Shown: one piece after another, positions 43,496 through 52,969 of the stretch
How positions within the stretch are numbered: position 1 is the stretch's first letter
Layout: the number at the start of each line of letters is the position of its first letter
Assembly: GCA_022560025.1 (NCBI GenBank)
Contig: JAFISE010000082.1
Location: 80,256-144,255, forward strand
Direction of reading: 5' to 3'
Source of the DNA: Stagonosporopsis chrysanthemi
Taxonomy: Eukaryota > Ascomycota > Dothideomycetes > Pleosporales > Didymellaceae
Length of the DNA stretch: 64,000 nt
The notes under the pieces: generated by a model
Databases searched by the model: none
What the model was told of the DNA's origin: nothing
What the model saw: only the letters and a program-made list of their open reading frames with translations
Position numbers and translations under genes: made by a program

Positions 43496-44886
43496 GCAGC
43501 AAGCTGCTCTGGACTTTAGGACGAAGAGAGGCAGAAAGGAAAAGGAAACACCACCGCCTCGTTTCGTCCAACTCATCCCAAATCTATGTCTACTCGACGA
43601 GACCCTAGGACTCATCGAACTACGAGCATTCGCAAAAAAAGGGAAAGTCAAGACAACGCATTCGCCCGCTCACTGTGTTTCTTCATGTATAAAACAACGT
43701 CAAAGAACGCGTCCCCCTGTCTATACGTGACCAGCCACCGTCCTTCAAATCTGGGGAAACAAAGAAAACTTCAAAGTCAAACCCCCGAGAAGGAACGGTC
43801 CGATGGCTGATCACGATCTACCGCGCGTCTGCAGCCGCTGGGCCATCAGCCTCGGTATGTTCTTGTGACGTGAAGCACGTAAAGGGCTTCTGGAGAAACG
43901 ACGGAAGAATCATGTAGACGGATTGGGAAACGTCTCGTGACCAAAACGCGAACGCGGAGCGTTGACGCGCTCTTTGGGCCCAAAAAAGGAAGAAAAGACA
44001 GTGCACGTACACCTTGTATCAACGCGCTGGGACGTGGAGACGCTCGACTCGAGCCGCGAGGGCCGTGAGGAGCGGCGAAGTCGCAGCTCCACAAAAACCT
44101 ATTTCCCACCTTCATGCGTGCCACTATGCATACATGCACGTCGCCTCCCCCAACCTCCCCCTCCACATCACATCGAAACCCGAAACCACATCCCCACAGC
44201 AGGCGCACGCCCCGAACACGAAGTTCGCGCGCCCGCGACACCTCCACGGCATGCGACTATTTCATGTTCATGTACGGTGGTCCGCCTTGCAGCGCCCTCC
44301 TTGCACGTCGCCTTTGCTGTGCGACAATGCTGGCCAGTCAATGCACCGCGCATAAAGTGTGGCGTGCTACAAATGCCCGTTCGGGCACTTTGATTGCAGG
44401 CCCTAGCGCGCAACAGCCCAGTTTTGCGGACGGAGCTGTCGGCTCGTGCGTGAGTGGAGCGCTGTCTCGACGCGCCTTAGTCGTGCTGGACGCGTCGGGG
44501 GCGGTTGGGTTGATTAGAAGCGGTGGCCCCCGCGAGGGAGAGAGGGAGAACTTGCTGACTCGGCTTGAATCTGCTCTTTCGATCCCTACTCCTGCCTTGT
44601 TGCTGGCTCTTCTTCTTCGCTACCTATACTTGAGGATCTTCGTTGTGGAGAGAATTTGCCATCTACCCACCTGTTGCTCGGTCGACCGATTGATTGATTG
44701 TGACTTGAGCCGCCGAGTCGCAACACGTACCACTCGATTGAGACTGGACCCCGCTTGTCGTCAGCGTACATACAGCTCGACTCCACCACCACCACCGCGC
44801 GCGTCCAAGACTGCGGCTGCAGAGCTCGAGTTCTAGCATTTGTTCTTCATTTTTTTACCAACTTGTTGCATCCTCGACGAGCCAAA
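43496..44886. other. 1.4-kb intergenic region
   Basis: No supported gene. A 240-codon frame at 44114-44836 is open but has a Cys/Arg/Ser-biased composition and no family resemblance, and it ends 50 bases before the next gene; it is read as promoter and leader sequence. C/A-rich blocks (CCACCACCACC at about 44785) precede the next gene. Confidence 0.5.
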
Positions 44887-46197
44887 ATGGCTACTTTCAC
44901 GCGTCAGCCGTTCGGCGACATCACAACATCGCGCCTGCAGGCGCTCGGCAGCTCCAAGAACAGGCAGAACGGTAAGACGAGGCGCTTCTGGAGCCATGAC
45001 AGTCACTGAACGCGTTGCGCAGCCCTGTCGCCCAGCACGCCCAGCTACAAATGCGCGCTGAAGCCCAGCGCGCCAGCCTCCGTTGGCAAGCGCCAGCGCG
45101 ACCCTGAGATCTTCGAGGACGATGACTGCGAGAACACGGACCCAGCCGTCTTCAACTCGCCCTCCAAGAAGTCGCGCACCCGCAGCGATGTGGTGGTGAA
45201 GCCCGCCCGGTTCTCCATGGTTGCTCCGCCTGCCCGGTCCAGCGCGTCTCTCACCGCCTCTCCAGCCACCTCCATGTCTTCCGTCCGCAAGTCCGTCTCT
45301 TCTCCCAACACCGCCCGGTCGACTCCCATTAGCCACAGCCGTGGCTCGCCAAAGAACAAGCGCCTCGCTGCCGTCTCCAAGCGCCGCGCATCCAGCTCTC
45401 CCTTCCGCCGTGTGGACCCGCCTTCCTTCTCGAAAAGCGCATTGCCCTTCTCCATCGATGCTGCACTCAGCGGCACCGTCTCCACCGTCTCCACCTACAC
45501 ACCCAAGCCCACCGTCCGTGCGGCCGCGCCTGCAGCCCCCCAGCAAGCATCAGCGCTCGACGAGTCCATGCCCAACGGCTGGTTCTTCGAGATCCATGAG
45601 GACACGCCCGAGCAGGAAGCCGCCAATCTGATGGAGCACTCTGCGTCGGTGCTGGACATCAGCTCCGACGACGACGCCGAGACCAAGGCCAAGATCGAGG
45701 AGCTTTGCCGAGGCAAGGAGAACGTCCCACCGCCCGACTTTGCGCTCACGCAGCCTCGCGCCGCGTTAGCGAATGCCATCGACGACGGCGAGGAGACGGA
45801 GATCGAAGAGCCCGTCAAGAAGCCCCGCATGCGCAAAATCACCCAGGACTCTATGGACGAAGACCGCAGACCGCTGGGCGACCTGCAGCCGAGCGACTTC
45901 TACGCCGCAGGCTGCGACGCGAGCTCGTACGTCACTGTCGATGCGGGGATCGAGCGGCCGTCGCGGCTGTCAAAGGAGATTCATATCCACGCCGACGAGA
46001 ACACTGACCCCGTGAAGAAACCCGCCAAGTACGCGCCCGTGGTGGAAGACACCACAGCCGCCAAGCACGTAGCAGAACGTAAAATCAGGACACGCGCTAC
46101 ATCACCACCACCACCACCACCACCACCATCAACAGCCCCGACAAATCTTGACTCAACATCACAACCCACCGCCGTCAAGCAACCAGTGAACCAATAA
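44887..46197 (+). CDS. conserved fungal protein with KEN box and D-box (419 aa)
   Basis: Exons 44887-44971 and 45023-46197 with a 51-base intron (GTAAGA...GCGCAG). Residues 1-200 are basic, Ser/Pro-rich and disordered with several SP/TP sites. A conserved core begins NGWFFEIHEDTPEQEAANLMEHSASVLDIS-like at about 213-242. It is followed by a KEN box (RGKENVPP, KEN at 260-262) and a destruction box in RRPLGDL (R310, L313, L316), then a GDLQPSDFYAAGCDASSYV block that is highly conserved among fungi. Two ENTDP pentads (65-69 and near 352) flank the core. KEN plus D-box is the classic code for APC/C-driven turnover, so it is probably cell-cycle regulated; securin-like function is only a guess. A poly-Pro run (46105-46130) lies near the C-terminus. 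Confidence 0.8.
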
Positions 46198-47219
46198 GGC
46201 GCCCTACCACTCTGTCCGCGTTTTCACATACTTGATTCCCCCCCTTCCATCACGACGCCATGCTGTCACGACGTCGGCGTTTCTTCCTCCCTCTACAGAG
46301 TCTCAATCCAGACTTGCGGCGTTCATGGGGAAAGGGTGTCTTATACAAAAAGGCGACCTGGCGTTTTCTGGGTTACATACGGATACCTCTCTCTGTCTCT
46401 TGCTTTTTCCAGCTTTTTAGCTTTTTAGCTTGTTTACCATGCGCCATAATAGCGTTCATCTAGTTCAATGCATTTGCACTCTGTTCAGCACGTGGCTTGC
46501 CTTTTCGGGACTTGACTTGATGCATTGCGAATGTGGTGTGATGTGGTGTGGTGTGGTGTGGTGAGGGCGTGATGTGTGGATGGAACCGACCTGGTGCTTC
46601 TGCTGATGTAGACATTGCGCGGTGATGTCTGTGGCTGTGACTGTGACTGTGTAGTCCTCGTTGAGGGGTGTTTTGCATGGTTAAACCACTACGTCTAAGC
46701 GTAGTCTGGGTTTAGGGGCTAGAACAGGTCCACGCCGAGATGGAAGTTTTACGTGGCTCTCTTCAGAAATCGTCCGTCTGAACTGCGGAATTTTCCCTGC
46801 ACTACTGCTATGACACTTCTGCTGACAAGGCGTGGCCTCGCCGCACCGACAGTGGCGGACGGACACTGTCCGCACGCAGTCGATCTACGTACCCTCCTTC
46901 ACACAAACGCCTAGCAACGGCACAACTCCTGCACCTTATCGTGCATGCAACCTTGAGCTTTTAAAATTCTCCTCTGAACAATCTCTGGTGCTTTGGAGTG
47001 TTTGTGCTGATGCAATGCTTCAGTAATGAATCGCCAGAAGTCACCGTCTGTAACCACGTGGCATAGATCACATGATATTCTATTGTAGCAGGCACTGCCC
47101 GGTGTGGGCAAGTGCACTTACCTCTGAGCTGAGGGCTCCTGTAGACGAACATCATATCATCACAACACGAGAACAGATAGCAATACAAGCGTTGACCCGC
47201 AGCACCCACTTGACACTGC
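46198..47219. other. 1-kb intergenic region with a short GT repeat
   Basis: Between two convergent loci. No gene supported; contains a TGTGG microsatellite (46532-46563). Little else was seen. Confidence 0.55.
46532..46563. repeat. TGTGG microsatellite
   Basis: About six imperfect copies of TGTGG (with one TGTGA). Likely length-variable. Confidence 0.8.
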
Positions 47220-48276
47220 TTATGCAATTACACCGTCGCATCCCCGTTCTATCTTTACCCACCGTGGAACCCAAGTTGGTAGGTCCGAGGGCAATGACTG
47301 GGCATCGTGAACGACGTAGTGCAGTATTGAAAGATCTCCTGTGGTATAGATGTACTGTGCGGCGAACGTTGTGAATGTTTCGTTCAGTGATTTTGTATAG
47401 TCCGAAATCAGACGGAAAGGCCTCGAGGAATCCTGTTCAAAATCGAAGAAGGCGTAAAGATTATCGCGCTGGTCACCGAATTGTAAATATCTCCCATGTG
47501 CCACATAATCCAGTAGTCTTATTGGTGTCATGGACTTCGGCATGAAGAACATGCGGAGGCTGTCATGGTATCGGTACCAGTAGATGTCCCCGTGAATCAG
47601 AACTTGATCAGAAATCGCACCTGATTGTAATTGCGAGAGAGTAGAGGTTGCTACTCCCATTCCTTGACTTCAATGGGCTGTATACATCAGAGACTTCCAG
47701 GAGCATTCGCTATCTCTCCATATGATTATACCATCTCTTGCGAGCCCTGCTTCTCGAACAGCCCACCCACGTTTGAACCACTGCTGTTCAAACTACTTTT
47801 TGTAAGATCTCCAGCGCTCATCATGCAGGTTTCTCCTCAGGCGAGTCTGGGAAAGAGTTCCACTCAATGACCTTTATGCTGGCAACTTCGCGCTGAATCA
47901 TGTGATGCGTGTCGTTCGACAAGGACGCGAGCTTTGGACCGTGTCCTGGAGGATCAGAACCCATGTAGATAAGAACGTGGCGCGCACTTGGTTAGATTTG
48001 CCCCATAATAGCCACCTGCTCCGATTTCTCTGAGGTGTTTTCTTGGTCGATACAAATCGAGTCTGCCCACAAATGGCGCACTTCGACCGGATGACGAAGC
48101 GTCTGAAGCGCCAGAAAAAGGATGATCATAATGCTGACTGTATTGTCGTCACAGTAGATACGGCAGTCCTTGATTCCGCTTCCCCAGACATATGATAATG
48201 ACTTGTAGTCTGCATCAGCAATAGCAGAAATGCAGATGCTGCATCGCAATGGTAAGGCTCCTGTGGGGCTATACAC
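47220..48276 (-). pseudogene. HET-domain protein, inactivated
   Basis: Minus strand. The N-terminal part reads as the first HET blocks (YKSLSYVWG, then LWADSICIDQENTSEKSEQVAIMGQI). The next frame continues YPSARHVLIYMG-like after a TAA at 47992-47994 (Ile-stop-Pro where Tyr is expected). A frameshift follows near 47830-47840, and further stops lie at 47793-47795 (TAG) and 47670-47672 (TGA). The frame then stays open to 47220 with recognisable HET C-terminal features (DQRDNLYAFFDF, DYTKSLNETFTTFAAQ and LPTWVPRW). Normal relatives are about 600 aa; this one is also short at the C-terminus. No start-proximal N-terminal extension was found. It is an old but still readable relic; the intact HET gene at 17.6-20.1 kb is only distantly similar. 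Confidence 0.8.
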
Positions 48277-48845
48277 CTTTCAGTTGGCAACAACGCTCAG
48301 GCTTGTCACTGCCACTTTACAGTTGCGACTCGCATGCAGTACAACCAGATTCAAACATCTCAAGGTGTACTAGGTACATTCTCAACCTTGCTTCGTGTCA
48401 GAAACGACTTCGAATAGCTCCATTTAACCAGAAATCTGTCCACAAAGATCACACATCGAGCAAGTAAGACAAACTATGAGTGTTGTCTGCTACCGCTTGA
48501 GAAGGGAGAAGGACCGGCGTGGACAGCCAATGAGCCCTTGTGAAGGCTTTGCATGAGTCGCAATACCTTCGGGCCAGGAAGTACTCATGGACGGTCCATA
48601 GCGGTAGCTTTTGTGAGACTGAAACGGAATGAGGCTTCAAGAAGCGGCACCAAACGGACGGTAAAACTCATTGGCTTCGAGATGATGACACTGTGGAGCT
48701 ATATTACAGGAATCTGTCTCGAATACTGGAGTCCATGGCTGTAGATGACCCATACAGATAGACGGGAATGAATGAAGGTTTCCACGAAAAAACTGGTAGT
48801 TTATTTCGACATCCCTATCGGCCGCTGCGAACGATGTTGTCTTTA
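48277..48845. other. intergenic spacer
   Basis: 569 bases upstream of the HET relic and downstream of the nucleotidyltransferase-like gene. No gene or repeat recognised. Confidence 0.55.
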
Positions 48846-49994
48846 CTACGAAGCGTACTGGCCGTACTGCGAGTCACCATGATGCTTATCATAGTTCTTG
48901 TCACGATTCTTAACCTCTCGCCAGTTCAATGCAACCCAAGTCAATACATCTTCCTTGTTCTTTTCACCAACATGGTCTGACCACCTGAAGTACTGCAGAG
49001 ACAGTATGGGACACTCGCGGATGATGGGCTTGTGGTTTACGAAGAAGACCCAGCGTCGTAGGGCTCTAGCCGCGGACTTATGGGCCTTATCGTTCGCTGG
49101 CAGTATGGATTTGACTTCCAGCCAGATTGCCCTCTCTTCTGCTTCCGCGTCGTGCTCTAACATCTTGTGTTTGTACTCTGCATGGACGTCGAATTGCTTG
49201 ATGGCTTCATGCAGAACTTCCTGCCGCGTCCATACCTTGTTGCCGGCCCTGTTCTGCGTCGTCATGTAGTCCTCGATGAAATGTCGGTACATGGGCCTCT
49301 TGAGTTGTCTGGACTTGTCGGTTGACCTTTCGACGCGCTGCGCGAATACCTCAGATGAGAAGAAGCGGCCCGAAGCTACCCAGTTGAACAATTCGGTCTC
49401 ACTTCGAAAGCCCGCATCATACTGATTAGTGTCGAGATCGTAGAAGTACATCGCTTGCTCTGGATCCCGTGTGAGGAAGAGCAGGGCTTTCTGCTTGTCA
49501 TATGGCTCTATCTGCTCAAGACGAACGTGAAGGCCCCTGTCGTTACAGACCAGACCCAACGGGCGGTGCGCGATTCCGATGATCTGCAAGAGGTCGGCAT
49601 CGCTCTTCATGAATTGCGTCCATTCAAAGAGATCAGCTGCGCCGAAAGTGCCTTCGCCAGGTGATAGCTCGATATCGACTTGCACGTATGCACCTGATAT
49701 CTCAGGATGCGGAACGGCGTAAGACTGAGACTGGCCTCGCGGTTCACGGTGATCAGCTGCCAACACGCCCTCTATCAGCTTCCAGAGGTCGTCGCCTCGG
49801 GTTGTGACAATTATGCCTCCGACTAAGAAGTCGATGTCGCCGTGATCTGCCTTGTTGGGAGCGTCTCGAGGGATAACGACCCGTTCAAATAGCGCCTCAA
49901 GCTTCGGCTGGAGTTCCGCTATCATCCGCTGGTATAGTTCTGGACTCATCCTCGGCACTCGAAGATTTAGATGATCGAATACTTTGCCACCCAT
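48846..49994 (-). CDS. nucleotidyltransferase-fold protein of unknown function (382 aa)
   Basis: Single exon on the minus strand. The frame is open further upstream to 50198, but the ATG at 49994 (MGGKVFDHLNLRVPRM) fits better because the upstream 68 codons are not protein-like. The pattern DHGDIDFLVGG (Asp 53 and Asp 55) followed by a YVQVDIEL strand (Asp 107) matches the polymerase-beta nucleotidyltransferase triad (DxD then a third acidic residue on the next strand), although the preceding helix lacks a clear Gly-Ser loop. Downstream are conserved-looking GLVCNDRGLHVRLEQ, FYDLDTNQYDAGF and FNWVASGRFF, and a long charged helical C-terminus ending DSQYGQYAS. I recall fungal proteins of this shape but no established name. 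No signal peptide. It lies next to a broken HET gene, so it may be part of an accessory block. Confidence 0.75.
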   Translation of the reverse strand: MGGKVFDHLNLRVPRMSPELYQRMIAELQPKLEALFERVVIPRDAPNKADHGDIDFLVGGIIVTTRGDDLWKLIEGVLAADHREPRGQSQSYAVPHPEISGAYVQVDIELSPGEGTFGAADLFEWTQFMKSDADLLQIIGIAHRPLGLVCNDRGLHVRLEQIEPYDKQKALLFLTRDPEQAMYFYDLDTNQYDAGFRSETELFNWVASGRFFSSEVFAQRVERSTDKSRQLKRPMYRHFIEDYMTTQNRAGNKVWTRQEVLHEAIKQFDVHAEYKHKMLEHDAEAEERAIWLEVKSILPANDKAHKSAARALRRWVFFVNHKPIIRECPILSLQYFRWSDHVGEKNKEDVLTWVALNWREVKNRDKNYDKHHGDSQYGQYAS

Positions 49995-50746
49995 GGTTGC
50001 TGTCGCTGAAGGATATCTGATAGCGAATGAAGAGAGCGTATTATGCTGTTTGAAGAACGATGCGATTGTTTCAATGTGAAGAGTGTTGATGTTCAGGGCT
50101 TGCACAGAAAGTGAGTATGGTGATGATGTTGTTGTTGCGCCTGCCTTGCATGGCAGAATCAGAAAGCAGTCGATTCCATATGACACATCTAAAGGCAACG
50201 ACCATCAATGCCGCCCTTTGCAAACCCTTGAGATATCAACGATACTTATAACTGCGCAAGTAGCACCTGATCGTGAGGTATGGTGACCCGCGATGTGACA
50301 TTGGCTTGACAAACAGCTTTTCAACACAAATGGTCGCCCCGCACCTCGTCGCGTAATGTGATGCTTGCAACTTACGAGTTAAGCAGAAAAGGCTGAAATG
50401 TGAAAACTGTACTCAAACTGCAATCAAACTAGTGACATACTTGACTATGCGTATGAGATGCGGCTCTCATTCTCGTGATGCATCGTCATGCGTATTGCCC
50501 CCAATCGAAAGATCGTGTAGCTGCAGCTTCCAGGATTCAGCGTCGTTGAGAAGTTGCGAGATATTGATGGCGAGCTCAGGCGCAAAGGGTTTCTTATCGA
50601 TATGATGCACCCACATCTAATTGGTTGCTGCTGACGTAGGACAGACCCTGGTCAAAATTTCAAGTGAGGGAAGCTTTTGAGCTTCTCAACAGCAGCCTCT
50701 CCACTCACACATCATTTGCGTATTAGCATATCTACATATACATAAT

Positions 50747-50800
50747 GTAAGTCGCATACATCTAGCGATCACGAATCCAGCCTAATCATGCCTTTTTTAG
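50747..50800 (+). other. likely intron in the 5' leader of the histone-chaperone gene
   Basis: A GTAAGT donor at 50747, a CCTAATC branch-like site near 50781 and a TTTTTTAG acceptor at 50800 give a textbook 54-base intron that ends 29 bases before the chosen ATG. If spliced, an upstream ATG at 50789 within the intron is removed, which supports the start at 50830. Confidence 0.6.
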
Positions 50801-50829
50801 AGACTGCCATTGCATACCGCACCAACAAG

Positions 50830-51945
50830 ATGCCTCACGATCACTCTGAGCACGAGCAGACTCCGGAGCAGCTCGAGGTCCAATTCGAGCAGCTTAGCTT
50901 ACTTGAGTCGAAATTCGAGGACGCTGAGTCTGAAGTCAGTAAGTAGTAATGTATTGACCGCAACATCAGCAGGCATTGACCAGTTCCAGTTCGCAAGGCT
51001 GAGGCCATCAAGGCGCCTCTCTACAAGGAGCGCAACGAGTTCGTCGCCAAGGTTCCTCACTTCTGGTCGCTAGTTTTCGAGCAGTGCCCCCCAGAGGTCG
51101 AGAACTTCATCCAGCCCACCGACTCCGAGGTCTTCGCCGACTGCTTCGAGACATTCGAGGTCTCTCGATTCGAGGTCGACGACCCTAATGGCTCGCCGCG
51201 CAGCTTCTCGCTCAAGTTCGGTTTCTCAGAGAACGAGTGGTTCACGGATAAGACATTAGAGAAGAAGTTCTGGTACCGACACACCAAGGACTGGGATGGT
51301 CTTGTTTCTGAGCCCGTTAAGATCAACTGGAAGAAGGGCAAGGACCTAACCGGAGGTCTGACAGACGCGGCTGTCAAGCTCCACGAGGCGAGGAAGAAGA
51401 CCACAGACAGGAAGAAGGAGATGGCTCTGCCCGAGTACAAGGATCTCGCCAAGAAGATTGAGACCGCGACAGATGCCTCCGTCAGCTTCTTCGGGTTCTT
51501 TGCGTTCGTGTCGGGCTACCGCTGGGTCACGGCCGAGGAGTCTGCTGAGGCATTTAAGAAGGACCGGGAGACGCTCGCCAAGATCAAGGCTGGCGAGAAG
51601 GTCGAGGAGGAAGAGGACGAGGACGACGAGGATCCTCAGGACTACCAGGAGACTGAGGTCTTCCCTGGCGGCGACGAGGTTGCGACCATCATCGCTGAAG
51701 ACATGTGGCCTAACGCGCTCAGATACTACAGTGAGTACTTCGCGTTCTATTCATTGGACTCTTACTGATTGCTCGCAGAGGCACACTTCGAAGAGGATGG
51801 CGAGTTCGACGATGAAGAGCTCTCAGAACTCGATGTCGATATGGATGAGGAAGACGAGTCTGGCGAGGAGATCGATATCCGCGCATTGGTCGGCAAGGGC
51901 AAGAAGAGCGACGAGCCGCCTTCTAAGAAGCAACGCAAGGCTTAG
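50830..51945 (+). CDS. NAP/SET-family histone chaperone (Vps75/SET-like)
   Basis: Exons 50830-50938, 50990-51730 and 51779-51945 give 338 aa. The N-terminus (MPHDHSEHEQTPEQ) leads into a long dimerisation helix (QLEVQFEQLSLLESKFEDAE) that continues across intron 1 into RKAEAIKAPLYKERNEFV. The NAP earmuff domain follows, with IPxFW-type KVPHFWSLVFEQCPPE, a FSLKFGFSENEWFTDK strand and FWYRHTKDWDG. A conserved FFGFFAFVSGYRWVT block then leads to an acidic tail (VEEEEDEDDEDPQDY, then FEEDGEFDDEEL and MDEEDESGEE). It ends with a basic bipartite-like NLS (PPSKKQRKA). It binds histones H3-H4 or H2A-H2B in nucleosome assembly and histone acetylation (Rtt109). The ATG at 50830 was preferred because upstream sequence looks like a leader intron. 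Confidence 0.9.
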
Positions 51946-52408
51946 AATGCCGAGGTCTCTTGCTGAAGGGGAATTAGAGTAGTTGATTGATCGTGCTTCA
52001 CGCGGATACCGCATTTAGATACCAATGCACAAAGTCATGCAAATCATTTTCAAAAGGCACATCACGGTCAGTGCCGAGATATACACGCTGTGCGCGCCAT
52101 CATGGTACCTGCACATCGTAGAGCAACATTGAACACGCCACAACCTTTACATATGCGAGAGCATCAAGAGCGCAGCATTGCACACAGCACTGCAGCGTGC
52201 ATGAGATCACATCCGCGACCGCCCCAGGCCGCGGAGCCCACTTCACCTCATCCAGCACATGTGCCTCAGCAGCCTTTCAGATGGTGAATTTTCACGCTCT
52301 CATGACGCAAGCCCACGGCACCTGCGTACCTACCAGCACATGGCCTAACACCCATGGACACTACAAACCGAGCCCCGATGCACGCGCACCTTGTGAAAAA
52401 ATTTTCAG

Positions 52409-52533
52409 TTTCGAAGGGGTAATGGCAACCTCGCGACTGCAGTTTTGAAGGGGTAATACAAAGTACTTATCACCGCACTTGCGTCCAAGACCGCAGTTTC
52501 GGAGGGGTAATAGCGCCGTTTCGAAGGGGTAAT
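52409..52533. repeat. four copies of a 15-base element TTTCGAAGGGGTAAT
   Basis: Copies at 52409-52423 and 52519-52533 are perfect. Those at 52443-52457 (TTTTGAAGGGGTAAT) and 52497-52511 (TTTCGGAGGGGTAAT) differ by one base. All lie in the same orientation, spaced 34, 54 and 22 bases start to start. Each has an AGGGG core, the stress-response element bound by Msn2/4-type zinc fingers, within a longer conserved context. Spacing is irregular, so it is not a simple tandem repeat. The block ends about 440 bases before the asparaginase ATG. Confidence 0.75.
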
Positions 52534-52550
52534 GGTATCGCTGCGATAAG
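52466..52550. promoter_or_regulatory. pair of GATAAG sites in the asparaginase promoter
   Basis: CTTATC (reverse GATAAG) at 52466-52471 and GATAAG at 52545-52550, within and just after the 15-base element block. AreA/Nit2-type GATA factors bind HGATAR and typically need two nearby sites to switch on nitrogen-catabolic genes. The occurrence could still be chance. Confidence 0.45.
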
Positions 52551-52969
52551 TGCTGATTGGCTAACGCGCCACGATCCGGACTCCAGTTATAGATTTTCTA
52601 GCCGGCCGCCCTCTGGGAAACAGGGAAGGTTGGCTGGTGAGCGGAATAGGAAAATTACAAGCTGCTGGTTTTGCTGGTGCGATGGTCGGCGGGGATGTTA
52701 CGCGCGGGTCCGAGGTTTTTTGTATTTCAAGGTGCGGCTTGTAGCGGTGCCGAGCTAGGGTTATTGTTCGGTCGGGGATTTTGGGGCAAGCGTGACGCTG
52801 CTGTGATTGTGGGTTGGATTTTGTTATCGGGCTCTCACTTTGCTGCCACGCTCGCGCCGCCGTTTTGATTGCCACATTTTGCGAGTGGACTGTGATTTGA
52901 AAGAGATAGTTTTGGGTTGAAGATAAGCTTTCTGTGAGCTGTTGAGGCTGTTCGTACCGAGTACCAAAT

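Larger units (their letters stand above)
51946..52969. promoter_or_regulatory. asparaginase upstream region with repeated elements
   Basis: 1.0 kb without a gene. The middle third carries a cluster of four near-identical 15-base elements and two GATAAG sites (listed separately); a third GATAAG lies at 52922-52927 in the leader. Confidence 0.65.

Noticed and set aside
44114..44836. 240-codon plus-strand frame
   Set aside because: No family resemblance, Cys/Arg bias, ends in the leader of the KEN-box gene; likely promoter sequence.
49995..50198. 68-codon N-terminal extension of the nucleotidyltransferase-like gene
   Set aside because: Upstream sequence lacks protein-like character and the ATG at 49994 begins the conserved-looking part.
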